A stretch of 64,000 bases of DNA from Chrysomallon squamiferum (GCA_012295275.1 CM022679.1:24363002-24427001); one strand, 5' to 3'. Shown: positions 33,706 through 46,165, counted from the first letter of the stretch. The notes: a model not told the origin generated them from the letters alone. Translations and numbers: made by a program.

Positions 33706-34078
33706 TAACAGACAGTCAAAGAGAGACAAGTAACAGACAGAGACAGATAAAAGTCCAGACAGCCTGACTAGAGAAACATACAAGAAATAGCGACAATGAA
33801 AAAGAGAGACTGCAGTCACAGATAGACGCAAGGAATGATTTAGAAATTGTAATATGTAGAAACGGAGAGAGCGATCTTGGCGTTTTCCCATCAGATCAGT
33901 ACTTTAAGCATATCTGAATATTTCCTCGAAAACATCCCATGTACGCACACGTTATCAGTAATGGAAACCTATACTCAGGAATAATTTAATAATTAAGCTT
34001 AATTATCTATGCAGTCGCATATTCTTTACTAAAAATACAACAAGAATGTTATCAATCGACATTCATTACATATTTATT

Positions 34079-34122
34079 ACTTATATAGATAATCGTTATC
34101 ACTTATATAGATAATCGTTATC
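34079..34122. repeat. 22-bp tandem duplication carrying paired GATA palindromes
   Basis: The two copies each contain GATAA-TCG-TTATC (34088-34100 and 34110-34122), so four GATA motifs lie within 35 bp. Confidence 0.92.
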
Positions 34123-34629
34123 ACACACACACAAACACAGATATGGCACAAAAGGACAAAGTACAATCACGAGCTCACAAACGCATCTGATGCCTCTGAC
34201 GAGATTCGAACGCAAAGAACCCATTGGCTTTATCTTGGTGCAAAATATTTTACATGCACGGTATTTCATTAACGACACAGGTGCATGAAAATAACACTTT
34301 CATAAACTCAGTCTGAACCGGACGATTTATCTAACATGTGTGTGCCTGCAACAAAAATAAAATAATAAAAAAATAAAAAATTTCCAGTACATTCCTTCGT
34401 TAGTTCTTATGTTGTTTTTGGTCGTAAAAATGGCTTCAGTGTTATTAAGACACGTTACTAACTGTATGACATACAGAGGAGTCGCTAACGAAAATGAGGG
34501 GAAAAAAAAAACAAAAACATTAACAGTATTTAGATCTGCGCGTGTTTGCCGTTTCCCACGTGCATTAGGTTAAGGATTCTTCAGACGAATGATGTATTAG
34601 TAACAGATGATTTAGAAAGTTTTCATTTC

Positions 34630-35245
34630 TCTTTATTAGCAGACGACAAAGCGTGAAGGAGTGAATTTTCTGTTTAATAGCAAACGATAAAAAGCGAGTT
34701 TTCAGTTTACTAGCAGAAGATAAAAAGTGAGTTTTCAGTCATAGCAGACGATAAAAAAAATGAATTTTCAGATTTAGCCTAAGGCTAGCAGATGATGAAA
34801 AGCATTTTTTCAGTGTATTAGCGGATGCTAAAAAGTGAATTTTAATTTATAGCCTAGGACGAAAAGTGAATTTTTGAATTTATAAGCAGATCATAAAACA
34901 TGTTTTTTAATTTACCAGCTGTGATCAAAAGTAAATTTTCAGTTTATCAGCAGATGATAAAAAGTTAATTCTTAATTTACTAGCTGGTGATAAAATGTGA
35001 ATTTTCATTTCATTAGTAGATAATAAAAAGAAAATTTTCAGTAGGAGACGATAAAAAAGATTATTTTCAGTTTACTAGCAGGCGATAAATATTAGCATAA
35101 ATTTTATTGGCATTAATTTTATTAGATGAAGAAAAAAATAAATTAATATTCATTTTATGAAAGCAAGCCTGCGACAAAAATGATTAAATTTTCACATTAC
35201 TAGCAGACGACAGAAAATAAATATTTAGTTTATTTGCGGACATGA
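34630..35245. repeat. Diverged minisatellite, about 33-bp period
   Basis: The consensus TTTACTAGCAGACGATAAAA, then AGTGAATTTTCAG, recurs with AGC landmarks at 34679, 34712, 34743, 34787, 34820, 34851, 34885, 34917, 34949, 34982, 35015, 35077, 35166 and 35202. Most spacings are 31-34 bp. About 17 copies, each different, with a looser tail near 35285. No open frame is kept. Confidence 0.88.
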
Positions 35246-35479
35246 CAGTTTGATATTCGTCTTACATACAACAGTTAATACACCAACGTTTATTTGTAGA
35301 TGATAAACAAATAATTTCTTCGTGTATTATTAACTGCCAGTGAATTTTAAAAACCTAATCTTTTTTTTTTTCTCTCTCTCGTTTTCCTTTTTTTAATTTA
35401 TTTATTTTATTTTATTTTATTTTATTTTTATTATTATTATTTGTTCGCTTGTTGTTGTTGTTGAAAAACACAAGTAAAA

Positions 35480-35764
35480 CAACTGGATAGCTATTTTCAG
35501 TTGTCGTCTGCTTCAGAGTCCTGCTCTACCTTACAGCAGACGAACATTTGTTCACGTCGTGCGGCATGTATCTTTCAGAGATAGCAAGTGTTTCTTGCGA
35601 TCCGTGATCCAGCGGGAAAAGCTTCTCTCAGTTGTTGTTTACGGCGGTGCACGCACCATTAACAAGAAATCAACCGAGTCGTTTTGAACTCCGTGAACAA
35701 ACTCAGAGACTGTCAATGAAAGAAACAACTGTTCAAGTGATTATTCAGGGAATAATTGTCTAAG
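35480..35764 (+). other. Normal-complexity island ending in a consensus splice donor
   Basis: Balanced, CpG-containing sequence followed by AAG-GTAAGA at 35762-35770. A short frame just before it stops immediately. It could be a non-coding first exon or a long non-coding RNA exon; no matching downstream exon was recognised. Confidence 0.25.
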
Positions 35765-35774
35765 GTAAGACTGT

Positions 35775-35950
35775 ATTTTGTGATCGTTATTTTACGTTTT
35801 TGTTGTCCTGTTACAAGTAGCAGATAACTGACAAGATCAACTCTGTTTTCTTTATTTTAAGTCTTATTTTGCGGTACTTATTTTTTACGTTTTTGTTGAC
35901 CTATTACAATTATTTGTTTATTGACAAGATCAACCCTGCTGTTTTTCTTC
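35775..35950. repeat. Tandem duplication, period about 93 bp
   Basis: Two copies share TTTACGTTTTTGTTG, then CCT.TTACAA and TGACAAGATCAAC, at 35791 and 35884. They lie directly after the donor-like site. Confidence 0.85.
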
Positions 35951-36189
35951 CTACTTGATCATTTGAATGAAGAATTATGGAAAGTTAATTTTGTAACTGT
36001 TTATTATTGCAAAACGGATTTCTGTGTAATTTTGTGTATTCCTTAAAACATCTAGGGTAGCCGGTGTTAATTTATCTTATCAACTTAACAAATCCAGATA
36101 AAAGTTACATGTACATATACATGCGTATATACGTACATACGTACTTATATAGTACATACGTCCGCACATGCATGAATATATTTACATAT

Positions 36190-36250
36190 AATACATATAT
36201 ATGCATACATGCATACATACATACATACATACATACATACATACATACAC
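36190..36250. repeat. (ATAC)n microsatellite
   Basis: Perfect ATAC units at about 36205-36247 with looser CATA/GTAC phrases upstream. Confidence 0.93.
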
Positions 36251-36833
36251 ACACATATTTTCTGATCCCGAATATATACGTAATAGATTGTTTTTAATCT
36301 AATAGAAAACATATTAAAGAGAAAAAAATTTTTTTTCTGTTTAAATGTTTTTTCAAAACAGTAAGGTAAGCAAGCAAGTTTGAGGCAGATATTTATATTA
36401 TGTTTTGACATTGTGGCTAAAGAAGTTTCTTTTCTATGTCATTAGCCTATTTCGGTATTATTTTATTTATTTATTTATTTATTTATTTTATTTATTTTGT
36501 TTTGTTTTTGATAAATTTACATTTTTATTGTGTAAAACTGTGCTTCCATTTATTTAAGATAAACGTCTTTATTTAAAAAAAAAAGATAATTGACTCAGTT
36601 GGTTTAAATGTTAGAAATGTAAATCTAGTCAATCTTAAAGAATGCATTTACACCTAGAAGGCTGACTGCGTTATTCGAATATCCTCTCATTACGAGTTCA
36701 TTTACATAAGTATGTTGTGTTTTATTTTACCGAACTAAAAAAGTACGCTGTATGTACAGAAGTTTACAGTGGATTTGTAGATTTACTGAAGGAAATACAA
36801 TTTTTTTTTATTATTATATAAATAAGTAAACGA

Positions 36834-36837
<4 letters not shown>

Positions 36838-36917
<80 letters not shown>
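36838..36917. repeat. (AG)n microsatellite
   Basis: About 40 AG units. Confidence 0.97.
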
Positions 36918-36919
<2 letters not shown>

Positions 36920-37839
36920 TGAGTGTATATATGTGTATTTGTGTGTCTTTGTATGTGTATAAAGTCCTGAACCATTATTATTCAAAATATTATTATTTTC
37001 AAGTCATATTATATATTTTAATTAATTAATTAACCAATATCATGTTTTGCAACGGAGATACTAGAAAAGAAACTTCCACAATATAGGCAATTTTTGACGA
37101 TTTGCAAATAGAGATATTAATTTTCATATACATCTTGTCTTTGCCCAGAAAACAGATATTATGACCCGTAATAAACTTTAATACTGCTTTTTTTTTTTTT
37201 TTGTTTAATTGTTGAGAATATAACGACCTGTTTTAAATCTTGTGTTATGTTAATATTTTAAAATACAGTGCAAATGTATCTTAGCTTTTTACAAAACGAA
37301 GCGTGAGAGATAAAGAGGAACATTAGAAAATTAATATTAAAATGGACTGAAAAATTAAAGTTTTCAGCCAAGCTCTTTATGTTTAGTAAGTTTTAGTGCA
37401 GTTAAAATATATTTTTATCATTTTAAAACTGATTATGCCAAAAGCATTTTGAAAATGTTATTGTTGTCGTCATCGTTATCGTCATCATCGATTATTGTGT
37501 TTAATTGAACAACACCAGCATCAACTTCACAATGTTTCTGTTTCCTTGTTCGATAAATAGCTTTATAATTAGTTTCATTTTAGAACACCTTATAGCTTTA
37601 CGCTAAAATAGAATCAGATTCTCTTTCCAAAAATCGTTTCGTAAAATCATAGGCGAGAGCTGCGTTTGGAATACACATCTCTACTTGAGTGTCTCTTTTC
37701 TGTAATACGGCTAAAGTCGCAACTTGTGCGTAACAGCCATTTTTTATTTTAACTGAAACTCAGACGTTTGTTGCTTTTGTTTTGCACTTTACACCAATCA
37801 GTAGCAAGCATTAGTGTTTTTTTTTTTTTTTTTTTAAAG

Positions 37840-38200
37840 ACTTCAACACAAACAGGATAGCACTTTCCATTACCTTTATCATACCAGCGGGACGGGGCAA
37901 AAGGTCAAAAGGGCAATCGACGCAATGCAATCAAATACGTAACAGGAAACATTTTACACGGGCGCTGTTCCTGCCAGACAAGTTTTAACAGCGGCTAACA
38001 AAGATTAACGGACTCGCTGACAGATTACACCAACAGAACGCCGACTTCATCACGGCTAGCACGAACAATGACGTGCAGATCCGCTGTTGAATCGTCTCCT
38101 CTCCCGTCAGTGCACGTGTCCAACGCTCTCGGGTCCACTGCGTGGATTTCGTTTCGGGTTGCAGTGCAGCGAGTGGTTTAGCGTTTGTTTTAATTAATCT
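37840..38200. other. CpG-containing island with a triple nuclear-receptor-like site
   Basis: Non-repetitive and GC-richer than its flanks. At 37894-37915 three half-sites, GGGGCA, AGGTCA and AGGGCA, follow each other with AA spacers. CpGs cluster at about 37980-38170. No open frame. Candidate enhancer or promoter. Confidence 0.35.
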
Positions 38201-38394
38201 GATTGAAAAAACGTGTAGACTCGTTTAGACTTTCAGTTTAAATGAATAAATATGCAACAGGTGAATTTTGTCCAGGTTGATGCATGTTTTTTTTTTTAAT
38301 TGGATACAGTGCCCCCAGATGCAAAAGGTTAAAAGAAAAAAAGTAGTGAATTGTGTTTGGAATATTTTTTATAGGTCAAATGTGTAACAGTATG

Positions 38395-38700
38395 AACTGG
38401 TTTTGCTTCAGATACTGCGTCTGTTATTATTATCACTGTTACTATCACTACTCCAAAATATCAACCACTACTATTACTATATTACCATCACGACAACTTC
38501 AGAACAAAAATCGTTACTACTACGATTAATACAAGTATCACAGTCACTACTGTCTTTATAAAATAACTAATATTATTACCACTGTTCCTCCGGCTTCTAG
38601 TACTTTACTGTTAATATAACTATTACTATTACCACTGTTATCACTAACTCTAAATAAATAATTAACAGATACTGCTGCTGCTGCTGTTAAAGTTACGACT
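38395..38700. repeat. Degenerate (ACT)n region
   Basis: ACT/ATT triplets with many substitutions; a short GCT run lies near 38672. Confidence 0.7.
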
Positions 38701-38984
38701 GCTAAGAGTAAATGACTTTTTAAAATTCCAAGATGAAGATTAAAAAACAAATATCTGGCGGTAATAGATTTCCTTCAACTGTTTCAAGATGTGATTCTAA
38801 ATTTATACCAACTCATCCATAAATAGAACATTACGTTGAAAAAAAACACACACAACAACAACAACAGATAAATAAATAAATAAACTCCTCAGTTATCTTA
38901 AACATATTTAAATAAATGGCAAATTCCTGCGTTCTTCATCCAGTCTCGAAGACGCTTGATTAAACCATCTATTTTAGGACTGAA

Positions 38985-39225
38985 CGTTATCGTGTTCAAA
39001 TCCTTTAACATACCTATAGTTAACTGCGAAAATGTAAGACAACATTATCATCTAATTAATCTTTCAACTAAAGCAACCCAAACGTGGGCAGACCGTCCTG
39101 ACTGCTAAAACTGATAGCTATTGCGTTCAAATCCCAGAACCTACCTACAGATAACAGCAAGACCACAATGTCATCTAACTAATCTTTCAACTAAAACCGA
39201 CCCAAAATTGGACAGACAATCCTAT
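38985..39225. repeat. tRNA-like unit in tandem, period 131 bp
   Basis: Two copies share GTTCAAATCC (38994 and 39125), then AC.TACC.A.AG.TAAC and ATCTTTCAACTAAA. GTTCAAATCC resembles a pol III B box, and TGGGCAGACCG at 39085 resembles an A box 40 bp upstream of the second one. A degenerate tRNA-derived SINE is likely but not proven. Confidence 0.6.
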
Positions 39226-39477
39226 ATAATGGAATATCAGTGGATACAAGCACGTTTCAAAAATACTTGATTGTTTCACCGATTCTCTGATTAAATAAAT
39301 TATTGCACGTATCTAGATTGTTGTTTTCATTTTCGATACCATTTTGTTAAAGTTTTATTGTCTGGCTTATTTGCTCAAACGCCGAAGAATGGTTGAATCT
39401 TTAACAGATGTCATAACATACTTCATAAAACTGTACTGGAATACTTGATGTCGCCATATATTAAAAATATACGTGAA

Positions 39478-39590
39478 TATACGTATGCATGTATGTATGA
39501 TTGTATGAATGTATGTATCTATGAATGTATGTATGTATGTATGTATGTATGCATGCATGTATATATTTATGTATATATGTATATATTATA
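39478..39590. repeat. (TATG)n microsatellite
   Basis: TATG/TGTA tetramers with ATGA and GCATGC variants. Confidence 0.93.
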
Positions 39591-39687
39591 GTACTCATAT
39601 ATATTAGGTGTTTTATTTCATTTTGTTTATTTTATTTTATTTTATTTTATTGCGGTTAGTTAATTTTGTTAAGTCATTCAGATGTAC

Positions 39688-39692
<5 letters not shown>

Positions 39693-39779
<87 letters not shown>
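39693..39779. repeat. (CT)n microsatellite
   Basis: About 43 CT units. Confidence 0.97.
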
Positions 39780-39782
<3 letters not shown>

Positions 39783-40200
39783 ATATTTACCTACAAATAT
39801 CTTTTTTATGTAATATCAGTGGCAAATGAAATCATCACCATCCATTTCACACCATGTCATAAATCAAAAAAAAATATGTTAGTTATTTTGTGTATGTTGA
39901 TAAAACCTTCAAGTGTTCTGTGGAAAGATTCGCCAAGAGTCAGATAAGATTGTTTACATTACGTACAGACGTAAACCGTTACTTCGTCACCTACACGCCA
40001 TATCGAAATCGTCTGCTGCTTTCCCGCCAACAACGAGCCACACAGAAATGTACTGCATAGACAGAGCGCTGTGTGATTTGTTGTGTACCGTTCTCTTTTA
40101 TCGTTATACAATCGCGTAACTGACAATACAAAAATTTAAAAATACATATTTACATGTTGTTAATCTAAATATTTTTTGTGTTCGTCTTGTTTATCAAAAG
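39780..40200. other. Intergenic stretch of moderate complexity
   Basis: It holds an open frame of 68 codons (39913-40119) without family resemblance, which I do not call as a gene. Confidence 0.45.
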
Positions 40201-40642
40201 TCGTGATATGTTTGATTTTTTTAAATTTTTTTATTTTTTTATTTTTTTTATAGGGGAGTGAGAAGCTATTGACTTTTTTTTTTTTTTTTTTGTTGTTTTT
40301 TTTTTTTTGTTTTTTTTTTCTCTCAATATCTTCTCAACACCTTCCTTGTATAAAGAAGTTTGCTCTTAGAAACCATCACTCATTGGACCAACTTTCTACC
40401 ACTAACCTAAACATTCCTAAATCTATCTAAAAAGTCAATTAACACCATTAACTGATTTTTGTGTTATTATTATTATTTATTTTATTTTATTTTTTTATTC
40501 TCTCATTTGACTTTCTTTTTCTTTCTTTCTTCCTTTTTAACCAAAAATTATTATCTCTTTTGATTTTCTTGACTTACTTTTTCTTTCTTCCTTTTTTAAA
40601 AAAAAATTATTATTCTCTCTTTTGATTTTATTTTTCTTCCAC

Positions 40643-40691
<49 letters not shown>

Positions 40692-40695
40692 CCTT
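40200..40695. repeat. T/C-rich low-complexity block with a 62-bp tandem duplication
   Basis: Two copies of GACTT.CTTTTTCTTTCTT...ATTATT...CTCTTTTGATTTT start at 40509 and 40571. A run of about 40 T follows at 40651-40692. Confidence 0.85.
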
Positions 40696-41039
40696 TTTAA
40701 TTTATTTTTTAGTTGATTTCTTTTATTTCGTTTGTCTGGTCTCGATTATAAAATTATTTCCGCAGCTGGTTGAAGTCTTAATAACCCAATCAATAAGTCT
40801 GGAATTAATAGAGCCGCCTCGGTTTAAAATACCCCAAAATTGATGACGTTCTTCACGGTTGATTACAGAAAGATTATTTAATCGCTGATTGCTTACTAAA
40901 TAAGGATAAATCGACAAAAGATAAGGATACTCTATTTTTATTGTTTGTGTTTTTCAAAATAGAAATAAAATTAGAAAAGAATTATTGTTAGAAGATTAAT
41001 TCTGCTGCATTAAGAAGGAAAGGAAAAAAGATTTAGTAT

Positions 41040-41440
41040 TTATTATTATTAGTATTTTATTGTTATTAATATCATTTTCATAGTTACTACAGCTGCTGCT
41101 ATTCCTTCAGCTATTACCACTATTATTGCTTTCACTACTACAAGTAGTATCATTACCACTGCTACTGTTATTACAACTACTACTAGTACTAGTACTATTA
41201 TTAGTAGTATTATTACTAATATTGCTACTATTACTCCTGGTGCTGTTGCTACTACTGCTACTGCTACCACCACTACTACTACTACTATCACTACTACTAT
41301 TACTTATGTATGTACGTGTGTATTTATGTATGTATCTAGGTATGTGTATATGTATCACCACTGCTGATATTATTACAAAAGCTACTAACTTCTAGTATTG
41401 CTACTGCTATTATAGCTACAATTACTAGTATTAAACGGTT
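41040..41440. repeat. Degenerate (TAC/ACT)n region
   Basis: ACT/GCT/ATT triplets with GTAC-type interruptions, producing long Leu- or Val-rich shadow frames on both strands. Confidence 0.85.
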
Positions 41441-41497
41441 TACATAAATTTCAAAAATAAAAATATGAAGATGAAGTGAAAGAAGACAATCACGACA

Positions 41498-41572
41498 ATC
41501 ATGATGATGATGATGATTACAACAGTGATGCCAATAATACTGGCAATGATGATGATGATGATGATAATGATT
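41498..41572. repeat. (ATG)n microsatellite region
   Basis: Two ATG runs separated by a short ACAGTGATGCC segment. Confidence 0.88.
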
Positions 41573-41963
41573 TATATATACGTCTATATAAAAAATAGCT
41601 GAAAAAATCTGAAGTTAAACGACGCAAACAAATGATCATTCAAAAACAAAATTAATGTTAGAGAATCATTTTAGAAAAAGGAGAAAAGTTCATGACATAA
41701 TAACATTTTCAATCATTCTGCCAAAACTGCCAGACCCCAAGACGAATCTACTGCGCCATTTAGTCTTCTTGGTTGTTATTTAAAATACAGTCACACTATT
41801 AACACGTGAAACACATGAGCAGTCTGAAATAATACAAAAACTTTACCTGAAATTGTCAGCCATATAAAAAACACATGTGATACTAGTAATAATGGTTGTG
41901 TAAATTATATAGAAATAGTTACAAATTGACTGAGACAATTCATCGGTATAGTTAATAATTTCA

Positions 41964-41966
<3 letters not shown>

Positions 41967-42013
<47 letters not shown>

Positions 42014-42085
42014 TAAGTTTGTATAGCTGTTTGTGTTTGTGTCTATACAAACATAACGTACATATATATATATATATATATAAAT
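41967..42085. repeat. (GT)n and (TA)n microsatellites
   Basis: About 22 GT units, then GTTTGT phrases and a TA run at about 42063-42083. Confidence 0.93.
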
Positions 42086-42229
42086 ACATACATACATATG
42101 TACGTGTACGTATGTTTGTGTACAGTGTATATATTAATAAATCTCTTGAACGGTTATATTCAAGTTTATTAATTACGCTTAATAAACAACACTATTACTC
42201 TCACAACAACACAACACACATTGTTTAAT

Positions 42230-42480
42230 TTCTCTGACCAGTTAACTAGGAAATACGCACAGTGTTTGACACCCAGCATGCATTTCTGTCATTAAGCGGG
42301 AACAATTAAACGTTACTGCTGCTAACTTGCATTACTTAATTGCGGCGAACGTTAAAACTAAAAACGTTGACTGCGGAACGTTTACTGCCCAAATGGCAAC
42401 CTCCAAACACGAAAGTCGTTAATCATCCGATTTCTTTTTGGCAGACATCGGTAAAGTGCAATAAGTGATGAAAGTCAGAG
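42230..42480. other. Normal-complexity island (candidate regulatory element)
   Basis: Non-repetitive sequence with several AACGTT/GTTAAAAC-type and TTAATTG motifs and CpGs, between microsatellites. No open frame. Function inferred from texture only. Confidence 0.25.
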
Positions 42481-42640
42481 TTAATAATTTCTTCAAGTCT
42501 GCTGGAATTCTGATTTTATTTCAGAGTGCTGTAAGTTGTAGGTGGGGCGGACATCAAAAGAATAGTTTCGTGTTTCTAAAATGCAGATAAAAGCAGAAAA
42601 GGTTAAGGAATGTTAAGATGGTCAGTTCTAATCTTTCTTT

Positions 42641-42665
42641 TTTTTTTTTTTTTTTTTTTTTTTTT
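42641..42665. repeat. Poly(T) run
   Basis: Homopolymer of about 25 T. Confidence 0.9.
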
Positions 42666-42961
42666 CCTTGTGTAATATATTGAACAATTTTGTTTTTTTT
42701 TGTTATTTAATATACTGATCAAATTTCCTTTATTCTTTTATGATTAACCTCGATCAATATGCATCGTTGCACATATTGGTTTTTTTTAACCCATTTCAAC
42801 CAATGCTGCACGTCCAAGTTATAAAATATGCATAATATGTGTTTTTCGGTTTATAGTAGGACTGCGCATAAAGAAATCTTGTTTTTAATTTTTGCATAAA
42901 CAGCCTACTAGCTGGCAATACAATCCTTCCTCTCAGGAACTGTCGTTATACAACAACAATC

Positions 42962-42965
42962 AAAA

Positions 42966-43004
<39 letters not shown>

Positions 43005-43204
43005 ATTTAAAAATTCTCAAAGGATCTATTATACGAAGAGATGTTATATCTGAAAAAATAAAACTTAAAAGCGATAAACATTTTTTCATGTGGGAGGCGC
43101 TAAGATAAATTGCACTCGAAACAGTATCTGATTTCTAAATATTTTTTTAATTATTTTATCTTTATTATTTTTTTTTTTATTATTATTTTTTTAATTTTTA
43201 TTTC

Positions 43205-43243
<39 letters not shown>

Positions 43244-43275
43244 TTTTTTAATATTTTTTTTTTTTTTTATTTGTT
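42962..43275. repeat. (AAAT)n and (ATTT)n arrays facing each other
   Basis: AAAT units at 42962-43004 and ATTT units at about 43206-43244 are complementary, with a T-rich block between them and to 43270. Confidence 0.92.
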
Positions 43276-44068
43276 TTCCTTTTTTTCTGTAAACAAATCA
43301 GACTTTAAGTTGGAGGTGTTACTTTAATATAGATATTATCAGTCTATGTTAAATTGCATTGAATTTTTTCCCATTATCACATCCAAAGCAGTATAATTAT
43401 TTTCTGTAATTGAAAATACAAATAAAAGACAACGTTGTTGCTTTCAACAAGTGTCCTTTGTTTTGCGCGGAATTTTATATATTTGTTTTCTTAATTCTTA
43501 TTTACGTTCTTGCTTTTATATTACTTTGTTTGCTTTCTTTCTTGCATATTTACTTATGAAATCATGAACTGATTTATTTTTGTACTTATCCATTTATTTA
43601 TTTATATAATTATTAATTTTTCCACTATTTGTCTCTCTGTCCACCTATCTCTCTGTCTATCATCTATCGATCTGTTGGTTTGTCTTTCTGTCTTATCCGT
43701 CTATTTTTACACATCCAGTGAACACTGAAGAAAAGTAACCTAGAAAAATGTTCATTTTAAACATTCTGAATTGAAATAAGAAATCGTTAAGTTTACTACG
43801 TAATTAAACTTATTAAAATTACATCATAAAGCCAGTTGTTTACCCAACTCAGTAAATTACTTCGTATCATTCCAAGAATCTCTTGTTTTTCTCTTTGAAA
43901 ACCAGCCAGAGTTTAACGGTGCACGTGAACAAAACACTTAATTCATCATTTAAAAAAAAAAAGGTCTAAAAGAACAAAGATAAAAAACAAAACAGCTGCA
44001 GCATTTGTTCATGAAGAAAAAAAAAAACAACCAAAAATACCCCCCAAAACAACAACAAAAGATAAAGA

Positions 44069-44215
44069 TAATAAATAAATAAATAAATAAATAAATAGAT
44101 GTACATACATAAATAAGTATATAAATGATAAATAAATGAATAAATAAATAAATAAATGTACATATATAAATAAGTAAATAAATGATAAATAAATAAATAA
44201 ATAAATAAATAAGAA
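44069..44215. repeat. (AAAT)n with a 57-bp higher-order unit
   Basis: GTACATA.ATAAATAAGTA followed by TAAATGATAAAT occurs at 44101 and 44158, each followed by AAAT tetramers. Confidence 0.92.
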
Positions 44216-45960
44216 AGAGAAAAAAAGCATAAAAACTAAAACACTCAAAATGTGTATAAATAAATGAAAAAAATTGGTGTTCTGGAACATACATGTGGTT
44301 ATTAATTACAAATAAAAATAAAAAATAAACATTTGGCGGATAAACAAATTGAAGACAGTGACAAATAAAACATGAACGAAAAGAAAGAAAAATGATCATA
44401 GATAACAGAGAAGAAAGAAACAAAAAAAAAAAAAAATCAAAGAAGAAAAAAAAAAAAAGCAAATGAAAAAAAGAATTGCAAAGACAGAAACGGATTCGTA
44501 AAAAAACATTTAGTGATGTGTAAAATCAAAGTGTGAATTAATCGTCAGCTACCTTAGAGGTTAAATTAATCTTTGCCACTTCTGTGTGAAAAGCAGACAC
44601 GAAAAGTGATTTACAAAATATTTTCCAGTTCCATTCTGGTTTAAATCTAGATAGAATTACGTAACTTAAAACACAGATTCTAGATTTATTATCAGAAAAT
44701 GAAAAGTGAAGAAGGATGAATTAAGCTGGGGTTTTTCTCCATTTTCCCTTCTCTCTCTATCTTTGTCACTGTACATATATATCTCACACTGTCTCTCTCT
44801 GAATGTATTTGTTTCTTTCTCTCACTCTTTCCTTTACTATCATTCTCTTTCTGTCTCTTTCTCTATACATCTCTCTCTCTTTCTCTCTATATTTCCACCT
44901 CTGTCTCTCTTTCTCTCTTTCAATCTCTTTTTTTCTGTTTCACCATCATTTATCTCTTATTTCATTACTCTATCATCTTCACGAACACACACATAATAAA
45001 CATTAACAACAACAGCAACAGCACGAAACATTATTAACCAAAACATCGTGTGCCTTTTTCAAACTGTACTGCTTTCAGCCATAATCAACACAATACAACA
45101 TATGCCTCATCCATGAAACTGCCACAGTTGCATACTCATGACATTTATTTTCTCATTTCTATACATCATTTGAATAAATACATAAGCCTCTTCATGTCGT
45201 TAATTTTGCACATGAAAAATGAAAACTGTAAAAATAACTGTTAATATAGATTCGTTACAGATTCAGTACCTAATTGTTTGTACGTGTATAATCAACACAA
45301 TACAACATATGCATCACCTATGAAACTGCCAAAGTTGCATACTTAAATAACAGCCATCCGTTAAGTTTTGATCATGCGTTTTAAATTAATTGTTTTCTAT
45401 ACCCTTCATTGTTTTCTCATTTACCCCCTACTTTAATATTAGCGGTTATTTTAATACAGTTTTAAAGATATAAATATAATAAATATTTAAAAGTAAAGTA
45501 ATAACGCATCTAGTCTGAGTTTTACACACATACACATACCCATACATACTTATAGGCCTATATACATACATATATAGATAGATATAGATATAGATGATAT
45601 AGATGTAAATACACATACAAACACATACACAGATACATACACACATCATATTATACATCGTCTTCAAATACGCTGCAATTTCTACAGAGCTGATCTACAT
45701 TCATATGTCGACATTTAATGTACGTTATCTGCTAGGCGTCAAAAACAAATATATATATATCATCCAAAGTGACTGATAAGTGAAATGGAAAAGCTTTTAA
45801 ATTTCCCCTTATCATGATATAAAATCGAGGAAGAGAATTCTGAGGTTTGTAGTGTTAAAACAGTATATTTTGTTGTTTTTTCTCAGACTTTCAATAATTA
45901 AGAATTATTGTTCTTATTTAAATACGTTTGAAAATTTGTCAAAATTCCTTTCTGTCTGAC
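44216..45960. other. Intergenic stretch with a CT-rich block and a short direct repeat
   Basis: CT-rich low complexity at 44745-44990; ATAC-type tetramers at 45530-45660. A 56-bp direct repeat (ATAATCAACACAATACAACA and following) lies at 45081-45136 and 45288-45343. No gene seen. Confidence 0.55.
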
Positions 45961-45983
45961 AGTCTGTCTCTATCGGAGTCTAT

Positions 45984-46165
45984 TTATATGTCTCTGTCTG
46001 GATGTTTGTCTGTGTATCTTTCTCTCTGTTTATCTGCTGTCTACATATATATCCATCTATCATCTACCTAATGCCTGTCTGTGTAATGCCTATCTCTATT
46101 GGTTTGTCTGAGATATCTGTCCATCTGTTCGAGAGACTGACATTTGGTCTACCATCCACATGTTC

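Noticed and set aside
34195-34225. GATTCGAAC near 34208 as an inverted B box of a tRNA gene
   Set aside because: The flanking bases do not pair as a T-arm stem and no A box lies at the right distance.
43950-44462. 170-codon Phe/Tyr/Leu-rich minus-strand frame, membrane-protein-like
   Set aside because: It is the (AAAT)n array plus A-rich DNA read in reverse. The hydrophobicity comes from T-rich codons.
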